Numbered from the stretch's first letter, positions 7,324 through 17,275 are shown. The stretch is 64,000 bases of DNA from Burkholderiales bacterium (GCA_030604135.1 JAUVWL010000006.1:124001-188000), one strand, 5' to 3'. Program-made: numbers and translations. Notes: generated by a model from the sequence alone, not told the origin.

Positions 7324-8103
7324 ATGAAACCGCTCTGGTCACTCTGCCGGCAGCTCGTGGTCGCCCTCAGCCTGTGTCTGGGCCTGCAGGCCACCCAGGC
7401 ACAGGCTCCCACGGTGGCTGCAGCGTCCGACCTGAAGTTCGCCCTTGAGGAACTGGCTGCGCAATTCGAGAAAGACACTGGCCACAAGCTGCGGCTGATC
7501 TTCGGCTCATCGGGCAACTTCTACTCGCAGATCCTGCAAGGGGCGCCCTTTCACCTGTTCATGTCCGCCGACGAAGACTTTGTATTCAGGCTGGCCGATG
7601 CCGGCCGCACCATGGACCGCGGGCGCCTGTACGCCCGGGGCCGCATCGGCATACTGGTGCCCAAGGGTTCGGCGCTGAAGGCCGATGGCGAACTGAAAGA
7701 CCTGGCACAGGCGCTTCAGGACGGACGCGTGCGTCGCTTTGCCATCGCCAACCCGGAACACGCGCCCTACGGCATGCGCGCCCGCGAGGCCCTGCAGCAC
7801 GCCGGCCTGTGGCAGGCCATCGAACCGCGGCTGGTGCTGGGCGAGAACATCTCGCAAGCGGCCCAGTTCGCCACCTCCGGGTCGACCCAGGGTGGCATCG
7901 TGGCGCAGTCGCTGGCCCTGGCGCCGAGCGTGGCGCGGCTGGGCGACTTTGCCCTGATCCCGGAAAGCTGGCACCAGCCCCTGACGCAGCGCATGGTGCT
8001 GATGAAGGGGGCGCCCGAGGGCGCAAGGGCCTTCTACGACCACCTGGCCACCCCGGCTGCGCAGGCGGTGATGCGGCGCTACGGCTTCGAACTGCCACGC
8101 TGA
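7324..8103 (+). CDS. modA: Molybdate ABC transporter, periplasmic binding protein
   Basis: A 259-residue secreted binding protein. A signal peptide covers about residues 1-25 (charged start, hydrophobic VVALSLCLGLQA, cleavage near QATQA/QA). The mature start TVAAASDLKFALEELA and the FGSSGNFYSQI segment match the molybdate-binding family, as do SADEDFV and the TQGGIVAQSLAL region. It captures molybdate for ModB and ModC, which follow after 13 bases and by overlap. Relatives bind tungstate too, so the exact oxyanion is not certain. Confidence 0.9.
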   Translation: MKPLWSLCRQLVVALSLCLGLQATQAQAPTVAAASDLKFALEELAAQFEKDTGHKLRLIFGSSGNFYSQILQGAPFHLFMSADEDFVFRLADAGRTMDRGRLYARGRIGILVPKGSALKADGELKDLAQALQDGRVRRFAIANPEHAPYGMRAREALQHAGLWQAIEPRLVLGENISQAAQFATSGSTQGGIVAQSLALAPSVARLGDFALIPESWHQPLTQRMVLMKGAPEGARAFYDHLATPAAQAVMRRYGFELPR

Positions 8104-8116
8104 AAGAGCGCTGATC

Positions 8117-8800
8117 ATGGACTGGCAGGCTCTGGTGCTCTCGGCGGAACTGGCAGCGGTGACGCTGCTGGTGCTGCTGCTGCCGTCCTTGCTGGTGGCG
8201 CGCTGGCTGGCCCGCACCGCCTGGCGGCACAAGGCCTGGCTGGAGGCAGCCATCCTGATGCCGCTGGTGCTGCCGCCCACGGTGCTGGGCTACTACCTGC
8301 TGGTCAGCCTGGGGGGCAATTCCTGGATCGGGCAGTGGCTGCAGGCGCAGTGGGGTCTGTCGCTCACCTTCAACTTCCTCGGCCTGGTGGTGGCTTCGGT
8401 GGTGTTCAACGTGCCCTTCATGGTGCAACCCATGCTCAGGGCCTATGAGGCCATTCCGCGGCAGCTGCTGGAGGCTGGGCTGGTCAACGGGCTTCGGCCA
8501 CACGAGATCTTCTGGCGCATCGAGCTGCCGCTGATCTGGCCCGGGGTGCTCTCGGCTCTGGTCATCACCTTCGTGCACACGCTGGGCGAGTTCGGTGTGG
8601 TACTGATGGTGGGCGGCAGCATTCCGGGTGAGACCAAAACCATTGCCATTGCCATCTACGACCGGGTGCAGGCCTTCGACCTGGCAGGCGCCCACCTGAT
8701 GTCGCTCACGCTGGTAGTGGTGTCCATGGTGGCGGTGGCCGCTTCCCTGCTGGCCAGCCGGCGCCTGAGCCACGCACAGCGGGCAGGTGTTCACCCATGA
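8117..8800 (+). CDS. modB: Molybdate ABC transporter permease
   Basis: A 227-residue inner-membrane permease with about five hydrophobic segments. Seen: an N-terminal helix LVLSAELAAVTLLVLLLPSL, the MPLVLPPTVLGYYLL motif typical of ModB, and the EAA-type coupling loop around GLVNGLRPHEIFWRIELPL. It forms the channel of the ModABC importer. Its last four bases overlap modC (ATGA), showing tight operon coupling. Confidence 0.92.
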   Translation: MDWQALVLSAELAAVTLLVLLLPSLLVARWLARTAWRHKAWLEAAILMPLVLPPTVLGYYLLVSLGGNSWIGQWLQAQWGLSLTFNFLGLVVASVVFNVPFMVQPMLRAYEAIPRQLLEAGLVNGLRPHEIFWRIELPLIWPGVLSALVITFVHTLGEFGVVLMVGGSIPGETKTIAIAIYDRVQAFDLAGAHLMSLTLVVVSMVAVAASLLASRRLSHAQRAGVHP

Positions 8801-9963
8801 CGCTGGAGCTGGCCATCGACCAGGATCAGCCCATGCGGCTGGCGGGTTCGCTGCGGTGCGAGCCGGGCCAGCTGGTGGCGCTGGTCGGCCCGTCGGGTGC
8901 CGGCAAGACCTCGCTGCTGCGGGCGGTGGCCGGCCTGATGCGGCCGCAGAACGCCCGCATCCGAGTCGGGGACAGCCTCTGGTGCGACAGCGCTGCGGGT
9001 GTCTTTGTCCCGCCCCAATCGCGTCACGTGGGTCTGGTGTTCCAGGACTACGCGCTGATGCCGCACATGAGCGCCCTGCACAACGTGGCCCTGCCCTTGC
9101 GCGGACCACAACGACTCGCACAAGCCCAGTCCATGCTCGAGCGTGTGGGGCTGACGCGCGAGCAGATGCAACGCCGACCGGCGGGGCTCTCGGGCGGGCA
9201 GCAGCAACGCGTGGCGCTGGCGCGGGCCCTGGTGCGCGAGCCGCAGGTGCTGCTGCTGGACGAACCGTTTTCGGCTGTCGACCAGATGACCCGGCAGCAG
9301 CTCTATGGCCTGCTGGCCGAGTTGCGCGAGGACATCGCGGTCCCCATGCTGCTGGTGACCCATGACTTGCACGAGGCGCGTCTGCTGGCCGATGAGCTGG
9401 TGGTCATGGCGGAGGGGGTGGTGTTGCAACAGTGGCGGGCCGACGCCATCCACCGCACGCCGCGCAATGCCAGGGTGGCCGACATCGTGGGCCTGGCCAA
9501 CCGCTTCGACGGCGTCTGGGAAGGACCGGACGCCGGCAGCTCGGCTGGCACCGGCTGGCTGCGCTGGGGCAATGACCCGGACGGTCTGCGTCTGCCGGTA
9601 CGCGACAAGGGCCGCATCGAGGTGGGCCAGCGGGTGAGCTGGGTCGTGCCCGGCGAAGGCCTGCAGTTGTGCGGGCTCGATGCCACCGGTGCCGAGTCAC
9701 TGGTCAAGCCACCGAGAAATGGGCTTGAACTGATCGTGCGCCTGAGCGAACTGCGCCACCTGGGCGAGGTCTGGCTGCTGCACCTGCGCTGCGAGACCGG
9801 TCCGCCGGCGGTGTTCCGTCTCATGCTCACTGGTCCCCAGGTGCTGCCACTGCAAACCGGCCAGGCCCTGCGCCTGTGTCTGGACCTCGACATGGTGCAC
9901 ATCATGCCGGTGCGCACCGGCGCCGGGACCGCATTGCCGGGTCAGACTGAGCCCGCCCGTTGA
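8797..9963 (+). CDS. modC: Molybdate ABC transporter ATP-binding protein
   Basis: A 388-residue ATPase. Walker A is GPSGAGKT at residues 31-38, the Q-loop region is VFQDYALMPHM, the ABC signature LSGGQQQRVALARAL, and Walker B VLLLDEPFSAVD, followed by the switch histidine in LLVTHDLHEA. After about residue 245 comes a long C-terminal part with TOBE-like beta segments (ELIVRLSELRHLGEVWLLHL), as in ModC. It powers molybdate import with ModAB and ends the operon, since the next gene lies on the opposite strand. Confidence 0.92.
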   Translation: MTLELAIDQDQPMRLAGSLRCEPGQLVALVGPSGAGKTSLLRAVAGLMRPQNARIRVGDSLWCDSAAGVFVPPQSRHVGLVFQDYALMPHMSALHNVALPLRGPQRLAQAQSMLERVGLTREQMQRRPAGLSGGQQQRVALARALVREPQVLLLDEPFSAVDQMTRQQLYGLLAELREDIAVPMLLVTHDLHEARLLADELVVMAEGVVLQQWRADAIHRTPRNARVADIVGLANRFDGVWEGPDAGSSAGTGWLRWGNDPDGLRLPVRDKGRIEVGQRVSWVVPGEGLQLCGLDATGAESLVKPPRNGLELIVRLSELRHLGEVWLLHLRCETGPPAVFRLMLTGPQVLPLQTGQALRLCLDLDMVHIMPVRTGAGTALPGQTEPAR

Positions 9964-9967
9964 ACGA

Positions 9968-11059
9968 TCAGTCGAACAGGGCGCGCTGGGCCTGAAGGGC
10001 CGAGGGCGTGAAACGGCTGTTGTCGAGCGGCTGCCGCTCGGCGTTCAGCCCCAGGCGTTGGCAGGTTCTGGTGAACCGCTGGCGGATCAGGTCGGCCCAG
10101 ATGCCCTGCCCCTTCATGCGGGTGGCGAAATCGGCCCGGTAGTCCTGTCCCCCGTGCAGGTCCTGCACCCGTGCCATGATGCGCTCGGCGCGCTCCGGCA
10201 CATGCTGTTGCAGCCACAGGCGGAACATGGGCTTGAGCTCCCAGGGCAGGCGCAGCACCTGGTAGAAGGCCCGAGTGGCGCCCGCCTCGGCCGCCGCCTG
10301 CAGCACCTGCTCCATATCGTCGTTGAGGAAGGGAATCTGTGGCGAGACGCTGACCCCCACCGGCACACCGGCCTGGGCCAGGGTGCGGATGGTGCGCAGC
10401 CGCCGGTGCGGCGCTGCGGCCCGGGGCTCCAGCCGCCGAGCCAGCGACGCATCCAGCGTGGTGACGGTGACATAGACTGCCGCCAGCCCCAACCGCCCCA
10501 TGGGCCCGAGCAGGTCGAGGTCACGTTCGACGCCGCTGCCCTTGGTGACGATGGCCACCGGGTGCCGCGCTGCGTGCAGCACCTCCAGCACCGCTCGTGT
10601 CAGGCGAAGTTCGCGTTCGACAGGCTGGTAGGCGTCGGTGACGGTGCCCAGGGCCAGCAGGTCGGGCTGGTAGGCGGGACGCAGCAGTTCGCGCTGCAGC
10701 ACAGCTGCGATGTTGCGCTTGGCGATGATGCGGGTCTCGAAGTCCAGCCCGGGCGAGAGGTTGAGGTAACTGTGGCTGGGCCGGGCGTAGCAATAGGCAC
10801 AGCCATGTTCACAACCCCGGTACGGGTTGAGGCCGAGCGAGAAGCCGATGTCGGGCGAATCGTTGCGGGTGATGGCGCTGCGGGCGTCTTCCCAGATGAC
10901 CTGGGTGGCCGGTGATGCGCCAGCCACCTCTGCCATCGTTGACAGGGTGTCCCAGCCGTCGTCGAAGGCCGAGCGCTGGTCGCGCTCGAAGCGGTGCGGC
11001 TGCCGATCGGGCACGCCACGACCTTTGAGGGCGCGCAATGGAAACAGGACATCGGTCAT
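9968..11059 (-). CDS. PA0069-type radical SAM protein under SOS control
   Basis: A 363-residue radical SAM protein of the PA0069/Rv2578c group, distantly related to spore photoproduct lyase. The cluster-binding cysteines are C83, C87 and C90 in CEHGCAYC, after the diagnostic GFSLGLNPYRG. A KGRG motif near the N terminus and the LALGTVTDAYQPVER segment also fit. The reaction is unknown. A perfect LexA-type box lies directly before the start codon, which points to a DNA-damage role. No ribosome site is present, and a promoter with correct spacing would start the message at or near the ATG. The gene is convergent with modC. Confidence 0.85.
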   Translation of the reverse strand: MTDVLFPLRALKGRGVPDRQPHRFERDQRSAFDDGWDTLSTMAEVAGASPATQVIWEDARSAITRNDSPDIGFSLGLNPYRGCEHGCAYCYARPSHSYLNLSPGLDFETRIIAKRNIAAVLQRELLRPAYQPDLLALGTVTDAYQPVERELRLTRAVLEVLHAARHPVAIVTKGSGVERDLDLLGPMGRLGLAAVYVTVTTLDASLARRLEPRAAAPHRRLRTIRTLAQAGVPVGVSVSPQIPFLNDDMEQVLQAAAEAGATRAFYQVLRLPWELKPMFRLWLQQHVPERAERIMARVQDLHGGQDYRADFATRMKGQGIWADLIRQRFTRTCQRLGLNAERQPLDNSRFTPSALQAQRALFD

Positions 11060-11060
11060 G

Positions 11061-11090
11061 TCAGATACTGTACAAAATTACAGTATCTGA
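11061..11090 (-). promoter_or_regulatory. LexA (SOS) box inside the radical SAM promoter
   Basis: Positions 11066-11085 read TACTGTACAAAATTACAGTA, which has the CTGT-N8-ACAG core of the LexA operator, and the symmetry extends to 11061-11090. On the minus strand a -35 TTGTGT, 17-bp spacer and -10 TACAGT can be placed around the box, with the -10 seven bases before the ATG. LexA binding would cover the promoter. The box is seen directly; LexA control is inferred from its identity to the proteobacterial consensus. Confidence 0.85.
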
Positions 11091-11107
11091 CACAAGAGCC
11101 AGCCGTT

Positions 11108-12421
11108 TCAACGCGCGGGCAGCACAGTTCCTCGACACTCACCGAACCCGATGCGCGCCGCACCCGGCTTTTCACACCAGCCACGCAGCACAACCGCGTC
11201 CCCGTCCTCCAGAAAGGTGCGGCTCTCCCCGTTGGGCAGGGGAATCGGATTCTTTCCGCCGGCCGTCAGCTCGATGAGGGCACCCGCCTGGTCCAGGGTC
11301 GGGCCCGACAGCGTGCCGCTGCCGAACAGGTCACCGGGCTGCAGGTTGCAGCCATTGACCGTGTGGTGCGTGACCATTTGCGCCACGGTCCAGTAGGCGT
11401 GGCGGTAGCTGGTGCGGCAGATGGTGGCATCGCCCTGCCCGGCTTCGCGCATCTTCGGCGTTTCCAGTCCCACCTGCAGCTGGATGTCGAAGGCGCCGCG
11501 CTGGCGGTTGGCTTCGCTGTCCAGATAGGGCAAGGGCTGCGGGTCGTCTGCCGGACGCTCGAAGGCCACGCGGTAAGGCGCCAGCGCCTCCAGTGTCACG
11601 ATCCAGGGCGAGATGGTGGTGGCAAAGTTCTTGGACAGGAAGGGCCCCAGTGGCTGGTACTCCCAGGCCTGGATGTCGCGCGCCGACCAGTCGTTGAGCA
11701 GGCAGATACCGAACACGCGGTCCTCGGCCTGCGCCATGGCCACCGGGTCGCCCAGCTCATTGGCCGTGCCGACAAAGATGCCCAGCTCCAGCTCGATGTC
11801 CAGGCGCTTGCAGGGTCCGAAAGAAGGCAGGGCAGCCCCCGGCGGCATCGTCTGGCCCACCGGCCGGCGGAACTGCTGGCCCGAGACGCCAATGCTGGAG
11901 GCCCGGCCGTGGTAGCCGATGGGGACCCATTTGTAGTTGGGCAGCAGCGGGTTGTCCGGACGGAACAGCTTGCCGATGTTGGTGGCGTGGTGCACCGAGG
12001 TGTAGAAATCGGTGTAGTCGCCGATGCGGGCGGGTACGCCGTATTCGGCCTGCGCCTGCGGCACCAGGCAGGCCTGTAGCGTCGCCTGCTCGGCCGAGCC
12101 CTCGCGCAGGGCGCGCGAAAGCGCCAGGCGCAGCACGCTCCACACGGAGGGGCCCAGTGCCATCAGTGCGTTGAGTTGCGGCTGGGCGCCGGCCAGCACG
12201 GCCTGCCCGGCGTCACCGCCGAACAAGCCGGCGCGGGCCACGGCCGCCAGGTCCAGGATCTGGTCCCCGATGGCCACACCACCGCGGAAGCTCTCGTCAC
12301 TGCCCTGGCGGCGGAAGCTTGCGAACGGCAGGTTCTGGATCGGGAAGTCCGTGCCGGCCAGGTTGGCCGACGCGACCCAGCTGCGCAGCGCCGGGTCATG
12401 CGTTTCGTTGATCATCGTCAT
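11108..12421 (-). CDS. fahA: Fumarylacetoacetase
   Basis: A 437-residue hydrolase that cleaves fumarylacetoacetate to fumarate and acetoacetate, the last step of homogentisate-type pathways. Seen: the N-terminal FAH domain (LPFASFRRQG), DYTDFYTSVHHATNIGKLFRP with the catalytic histidine, YKWVPIGYHGRASS, the metal-ligand stretch LDIELELGIFVG, and the C-terminal GDLFGSGTLSGP. The length matches the full two-domain enzyme. It is the last gene of a MarR-controlled set of four. No homogentisate dioxygenase of the HmgA type and no maleylacetoacetate isomerase lies nearby. Confidence 0.93.
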   Translation of the reverse strand: MTMINETHDPALRSWVASANLAGTDFPIQNLPFASFRRQGSDESFRGGVAIGDQILDLAAVARAGLFGGDAGQAVLAGAQPQLNALMALGPSVWSVLRLALSRALREGSAEQATLQACLVPQAQAEYGVPARIGDYTDFYTSVHHATNIGKLFRPDNPLLPNYKWVPIGYHGRASSIGVSGQQFRRPVGQTMPPGAALPSFGPCKRLDIELELGIFVGTANELGDPVAMAQAEDRVFGICLLNDWSARDIQAWEYQPLGPFLSKNFATTISPWIVTLEALAPYRVAFERPADDPQPLPYLDSEANRQRGAFDIQLQVGLETPKMREAGQGDATICRTSYRHAYWTVAQMVTHHTVNGCNLQPGDLFGSGTLSGPTLDQAGALIELTAGGKNPIPLPNGESRTFLEDGDAVVLRGWCEKPGAARIGFGECRGTVLPAR

Positions 12422-12433
12422 GTCGGGTGAATC

Positions 12434-12976
12434 TCAGTCCAGGGCCTTGAATTCCTTGTCGTGCATCCAGGCGGCGTGCTTGGGCGCGCGCTTGGTCTGG
12501 GCCCATTCGTTGAGCATGTCCCACTTCACCTCGTCCAGGTCCTTGTGCATCTGGGGCGTGCCCACGTCGGCGCACAACTCCAGACGGTGGCCGTTGGGGT
12601 CAAAGAAGTAGATGCTCTTGAAGATGGTGTGGTCGGTCGGGCCGATGACATCGATGCCGGCGGCCTGCAGGCGGTCCTTGGTGGCGACCAGGTCTTCCAT
12701 GCTGCCGATCTTGAAGGCGATGTGCTGCACCCACTCGGGTGTGTTGCCGTCACGCCCCATGGCCGGCGAGTTGGGCAGCTCGAAGAAGGCCAGCACATTG
12801 CCCTGCCCGGCGTCCAGGAACACGTGCATGTAGGGGTCGGGTGCCTTGGTGGACGGCACCTGGTCTTCGGCAATGGCCAGCACGAAGTCCATGTTCAGGT
12901 GCTTGACGTACCACTCGACGGTCTCCTTGGCGTCCTTGCAGCGGTAGGCGACGTGGTGAATGCGTTCGATCTTCAT
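12434..12976 (-). CDS. VOC-family (glyoxalase/extradiol dioxygenase fold) protein
   Basis: A 180-residue metal-dependent VOC protein. Two beta-alpha modules are visible: IERIHHVAYRCKDAKETVEWY at the start (metal His) and WVQHIAFKIGS to FFDPNGHRLELCADVG at the end (His and Glu ligands), with FFELPNS between. The C-terminal extension is family-specific. It has a clean AAGGAG ribosome site before the ATG. Between the FAD hydroxylase and fumarylacetoacetase it is placed to act as a ring-opening dioxygenase or isomerase; that role is inferred from order, not known. Confidence 0.8.
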   Translation of the reverse strand: MKIERIHHVAYRCKDAKETVEWYVKHLNMDFVLAIAEDQVPSTKAPDPYMHVFLDAGQGNVLAFFELPNSPAMGRDGNTPEWVQHIAFKIGSMEDLVATKDRLQAAGIDVIGPTDHTIFKSIYFFDPNGHRLELCADVGTPQMHKDLDEVKWDMLNEWAQTKRAPKHAAWMHDKEFKALD

Positions 12977-13002
12977 GGTGGCTCCTTGGGGTGGGTCGGT
13001 GA

Positions 13003-13194
13003 TCAGAGGTCTTGCAGGGCGGCCTGCACATGGTGCTGGAAAACGCCCGCATCGGCCAGTGCGTTGGCATTGAGCAGCGCGAGCTTGACGAGAAACAGTT
13101 CGGCCTTGTCGGGGCCGGCCTGGTCGATGGCCTGGGCCAGCGCGTCGTAGACGGCTTCCAGGCCTGCGATGGGCAGTGTGGCGGTCGGGTTCAT
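13003..13194 (-). CDS. DUF2783 small protein
   Basis: A 63-residue protein with the pattern of DUF2783: LEAVYDALAQAIDQAG, KAELFLVKLALLNANAL, then a short amphipathic end. It is almost entirely helical in appearance and has no catalytic motif. It lies between the FAD monooxygenase (26 bases upstream) and the VOC protein (26 bases downstream). A subunit or stabiliser of the monooxygenase is a reasonable guess, but nothing in the sequence proves it. Confidence 0.75.
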   Translation of the reverse strand: MNPTATLPIAGLEAVYDALAQAIDQAGPDKAELFLVKLALLNANALADAGVFQHHVQAALQDL

Positions 13195-13220
13195 GGGTTG
13201 ATCTTTCCTGGTTGTGCAGG

Positions 13221-14912
13221 TCACTGGGGCAGTGCGGCGTCGAGGGCGGCCTGCAGGCGGTGCGCGTCCAGCGTGAGCCATCGGGCACAGACATGCTGGT
13301 CGGGCCGCAGCAGGTAGGCCGCACCGCTGGCGCGCACCCCGTAGCGGACCCGGAAATGTCCGTCGGCATCGGCAAAGCACTGGTCGGCGCCCGCCACCGG
13401 CCCACCGTGGCCCACGGCAGTCACGCGCAGCGCCACGCCTTGCTCGCGGGCCTGGCGCACCACCGTCTGGATGGCCTCGGGCAACGTGTCGGCCTCGGTG
13501 AAGTACAGCAGCTCAAAACCACCGCCCAGGTGGTCCAGCAGGTAGTCGTCGGCCGCCAGGCGGATGTTGCGCGGCGGCGCGCCATGGGCTGGGCCCTCGG
13601 TGAACAGCGCGTTGTCGTCACCCGGGCTGTTGAGCATCGAGTGCGTGTATTCGTGGGGCCGCGAGGTACGCCAGTGGTAGAGCGGGCGCACGAACTCGTG
13701 CTGCAGCGACAGCGACAGCACCGCATCGCGCAGCAGGCGGAAACCCCGGGTGGGCGGCGTCATGAAACGCACGCTCTTGCCCGCCTCGGCGATGATCTCG
13801 CGCGCCGCCCCCACCCGCTCGGCGCTGTGGTTGGCCAGCAGGCGTGAGCCCGCCAGACCTTTGACCACATAGGCCAGGTGCCAGCCCAGCGACTGCGCGT
13901 CCTGGAACGCAGTATTGGCCCCGCGCACGCCGAAGATGGGCAGCAGGTGCGCCGCGTCGCCGGTGAAGATGAGGCTGCCGTGCACAAAGTCCGGCAGCGT
14001 GAGGGTGCGGGCCGAGTACACCGAGCTCCAGTCCATCTCCCAGGGCGTGCCGGCGTGGCCGATCATGGCCAGCTGGGCGTCGATGCGGGCCTTGAGCGAC
14101 TCGGGGCGCAGCGCCTCCTCGGGCGTCTCGCCCTCGGGCAGCTGGTAGTCCACGCGCCAGATGCCATGCGGCTCGCGGTGCATCAGGATGGTGTTGCCCG
14201 GGTTCCACTCGGGGTCGAAGAAGGCCAGTCGCTCGGTCGGTAGCGGCAGGTCGATGCGGATGTCGGCAATGACAAAGAAGCCTTCGTAGGACGCCCCTTC
14301 CATCTGCAGGCCGGTGGCCGCGCGAATGGCCGATCGGCCGCCGGAGGCGTCCACCACCCAGACGCTCTCCAGCGTGTACTCACCCTCGGGGGTGTCGACC
14401 CGAACCTCGGCGAAGCCCTCGCACTGGGATACGCCCACCACCTTGTTGCCCCAGCGGATCTCGATCAGCGGGCTGGCCACGCAGGCCTCGTGCAGGTATT
14501 CCTCCATGTACTGCTGCTGCAGGTTGAGCATGGGGTAGAAGCGGTCGTCGGCGTCGTGAGGCGCCTCCATGCGAAAGACGCGCTGGCCCCGGTAGAACGA
14601 ATTGCCAAAGCGCCAGGGCAGGCCACTGCTGGCCATGCGAGCGGCCACCCCCACCTGCTGCAGGATCTCCATGGAGCGGCGCGTGAACACGATGGCACGG
14701 CTGCCCTGCGAGAACTGCAGCTCGGCGCCGAGCACCACACTGGCCACACCGTGGCGCGCCAGCTCCAGTGCGGTAACCATGCCGGCCGGCCCGTTGCCGA
14801 CGATGACCACCTGCTGGCGCGGCTGCGCCCCGTGCTGCGACGGCAGCCAGGGCTGGAACACCTGGTAGGGGTAGTAGATCGACGGCCGGGGCTGCGTCGT
14901 CGGCTGGTGCAT
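13221..14912 (-). CDS. FAD-dependent aromatic monooxygenase (MhpA/PheA-like)
   Basis: A 563-residue flavoprotein hydroxylase. Seen: the FAD dinucleotide motif VVIVGNGPAGMVTALELARHG near residue 35 (split as GNGPAG), the ADP-binding acidic end of strand 2, the DASGGRSAIR segment, and the second FAD motif GDAAHLLPIFGVRGANTAFQDA (GD-H-P type). The C-terminal thioredoxin-like extension is as in 3-(3-hydroxyphenyl)propionate hydroxylases. I start it at the ATG preceded by CGGAGAC; an upstream in-frame start is less likely. It opens the operon and is divergent from MarR, whose operator-like palindrome overlaps its -35. The substrate is not evident. Confidence 0.85.
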   Translation of the reverse strand: MHQPTTQPRPSIYYPYQVFQPWLPSQHGAQPRQQVVIVGNGPAGMVTALELARHGVASVVLGAELQFSQGSRAIVFTRRSMEILQQVGVAARMASSGLPWRFGNSFYRGQRVFRMEAPHDADDRFYPMLNLQQQYMEEYLHEACVASPLIEIRWGNKVVGVSQCEGFAEVRVDTPEGEYTLESVWVVDASGGRSAIRAATGLQMEGASYEGFFVIADIRIDLPLPTERLAFFDPEWNPGNTILMHREPHGIWRVDYQLPEGETPEEALRPESLKARIDAQLAMIGHAGTPWEMDWSSVYSARTLTLPDFVHGSLIFTGDAAHLLPIFGVRGANTAFQDAQSLGWHLAYVVKGLAGSRLLANHSAERVGAAREIIAEAGKSVRFMTPPTRGFRLLRDAVLSLSLQHEFVRPLYHWRTSRPHEYTHSMLNSPGDDNALFTEGPAHGAPPRNIRLAADDYLLDHLGGGFELLYFTEADTLPEAIQTVVRQAREQGVALRVTAVGHGGPVAGADQCFADADGHFRVRYGVRASGAAYLLRPDQHVCARWLTLDAHRLQAALDAALPQ

Positions 14913-14964
14913 GGGGTTTGTCTCCGGGTCTTTTCGCGGCGTTGGCTGCATTGTGCGCGATTTT

Positions 14965-14980
14965 AGTTGCGCACGCAACT
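14965..14980. promoter_or_regulatory. MarR-type operator AGTTGCGCACGCAACT
   Basis: A perfect 16-bp palindrome in the gap between the divergent FAD monooxygenase and marR genes. On the minus strand it covers a -35 (TTGCGT) followed after 17 bp by CACAAT, so a bound repressor would block the monooxygenase promoter. The sequence is seen directly; binding by the adjacent MarR is inferred. Confidence 0.6.
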
Positions 14981-15032
14981 ATTTAATCAGACCCGCTGAT
15001 GTGTACCCTCCGGCCTGACGGACAATGCAGGT

Positions 15033-15503
15033 ATGAGTGAACGCAGCCCTTCCCCGCCCGCCCTGGAGCGGTTCTTCACCTACCGCCTCAACACCCTGGC
15101 CAAACTCAACGACATGGCCACGCATTCGCTGTACCTCGCCGAAGTCGGGCTGGGCCTGTCGGAGGCCCGCACGCTCTCGTCCATTGGGTCGTTCTCGCAA
15201 CTCACGGTGAACCAGCTGGCTTTCGAGGCCAACCTCGACAAGGCCCAGGCCAGCCGGGCGGCCCAATCGCTGGTCGACAAAGGCCTGGTGCAGAAGGTGG
15301 CCAGCCCGTTGGACGGACGCAGCGTGTTCCTGGCACTGACCCCGAAAGGCAAGAGTCTGTGGCGCAAGGTGATGGTGCTGGTGGAGCAGCGCAACCAGGC
15401 GCTGACCAGCTGTCTGAGCGAGGTCGAGTACCAGCAGCTGCTGGGCATGTTCGAGCGCATGCTGGCGCAGGCCAAGGCCGCGCAGCGCCCCGAAAAGACC
15501 TGA
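15033..15503 (+). CDS. MarR-family regulator of the aromatic hydroxylase operon
   Basis: A 156-residue winged-helix regulator. Seen: [25 protein letters not shown], the recognition helix [18 protein letters not shown], and the wing [16 protein letters not shown], all characteristic of MarR proteins. It is divergent from the FAD monooxygenase operon with the operator-like palindrome between. Its ATG has no ribosome site but stands six bases after GACAAT, fitting a leaderless message. The inducer is probably an aromatic acid or ring-cleavage product, which the sequence does not reveal. Confidence 0.9.
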   Translation: MSERSPSPPALERFFTYRLNTLAKLNDMATHSLYLAEVGLGLSEARTLSSIGSFSQLTVNQLAFEANLDKAQASRAAQSLVDKGLVQKVASPLDGRSVFLALTPKGKSLWRKVMVLVEQRNQALTSCLSEVEYQQLLGMFERMLAQAKAAQRPEKT

Positions 15504-15540
15504 CGCGGCAGTCCGGCGCCGGAGGCGGGACAATAGGCCC

Positions 15541-16499
<959 letters not shown>

Positions 16500-16503
<4 letters not shown>

Positions 16504-17267
16504 GCCTCAACATCCACGGCATTCGCGCGATCTACGCCTTCGAAATGAACCGGGCCAAGCGCACCTGGGCGCAAAGCATCATCGCACCGGTGCTCACCAC
16601 CTCGCTGTATTTCATTGTGTTCGGTTCGGCCATCGGGTCTCGCATGGGCGACATCGGTGGTGTGAGTTACGGTGCCTACATCATCCCTGGCCTGCTGATG
16701 CTTTCCCTGCTCTCGGAGAGCATCTCCAATGCGGCCTTCGGCATCTACATGCCGAAATGGTCGGGCACCATTTACGAGCTGCTCAGCGCTCCGGTGAACT
16801 GGGTGGAGGTGCTGATGGGATACGTGGGCGCCGCCGCCACCAAGAGCCTGATCCTGGCCACGCTGATCTTGTTGACGGCGCGCCTGTTCGTGCCTTACCA
16901 GATCGCGCATCCGGTGTGGCTGGTGGGACTGCTGGTGCTCACCGCGGTGAGCTTCTGCCTGTTCGGTTTCATCATCGGCCTGTGGGCCGACAACTTCCAG
17001 AAACTGCAGATCGTGCCGCTGCTGGTCATCACGCCGCTGACCTTTCTGGGCGGCGCGTTCTACAGCATCAACATGTTGCCCGAACCGTGGCAGACCGTCT
17101 CGTTGTTCAACCCGGTGGTCTACCTCATCAGCGGTCTGCGCTGGGCCTTCTACGGCACCAGCGACGTGCCGATAGCCGTGAGCACCGGCATGACGATCGC
17201 CTTCATGGCCACCTGCCTGGGCGTGGTGTGGTGGGTGTTCAGAACCGGCTGGCGCATCCGGCGCTGA
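16500..17267 (+). CDS. ABC-2 exporter permease (YadH/NodJ-like)
   Basis: A 255-residue membrane protein with about six helices. The N-terminal [25 protein letters not shown] and the [18 protein letters not shown] segments are typical of the ABC-2 permease family, as are [18 protein letters not shown] and [14 protein letters not shown]. It starts with GTG, confirmed by the four-base overlap with the ATPase and by homology beginning there. It is the membrane half of an exporter of unknown cargo and is convergent with the PAS gene that follows. Confidence 0.9.
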
Positions 17268-17275
17268 AGGTCGAC

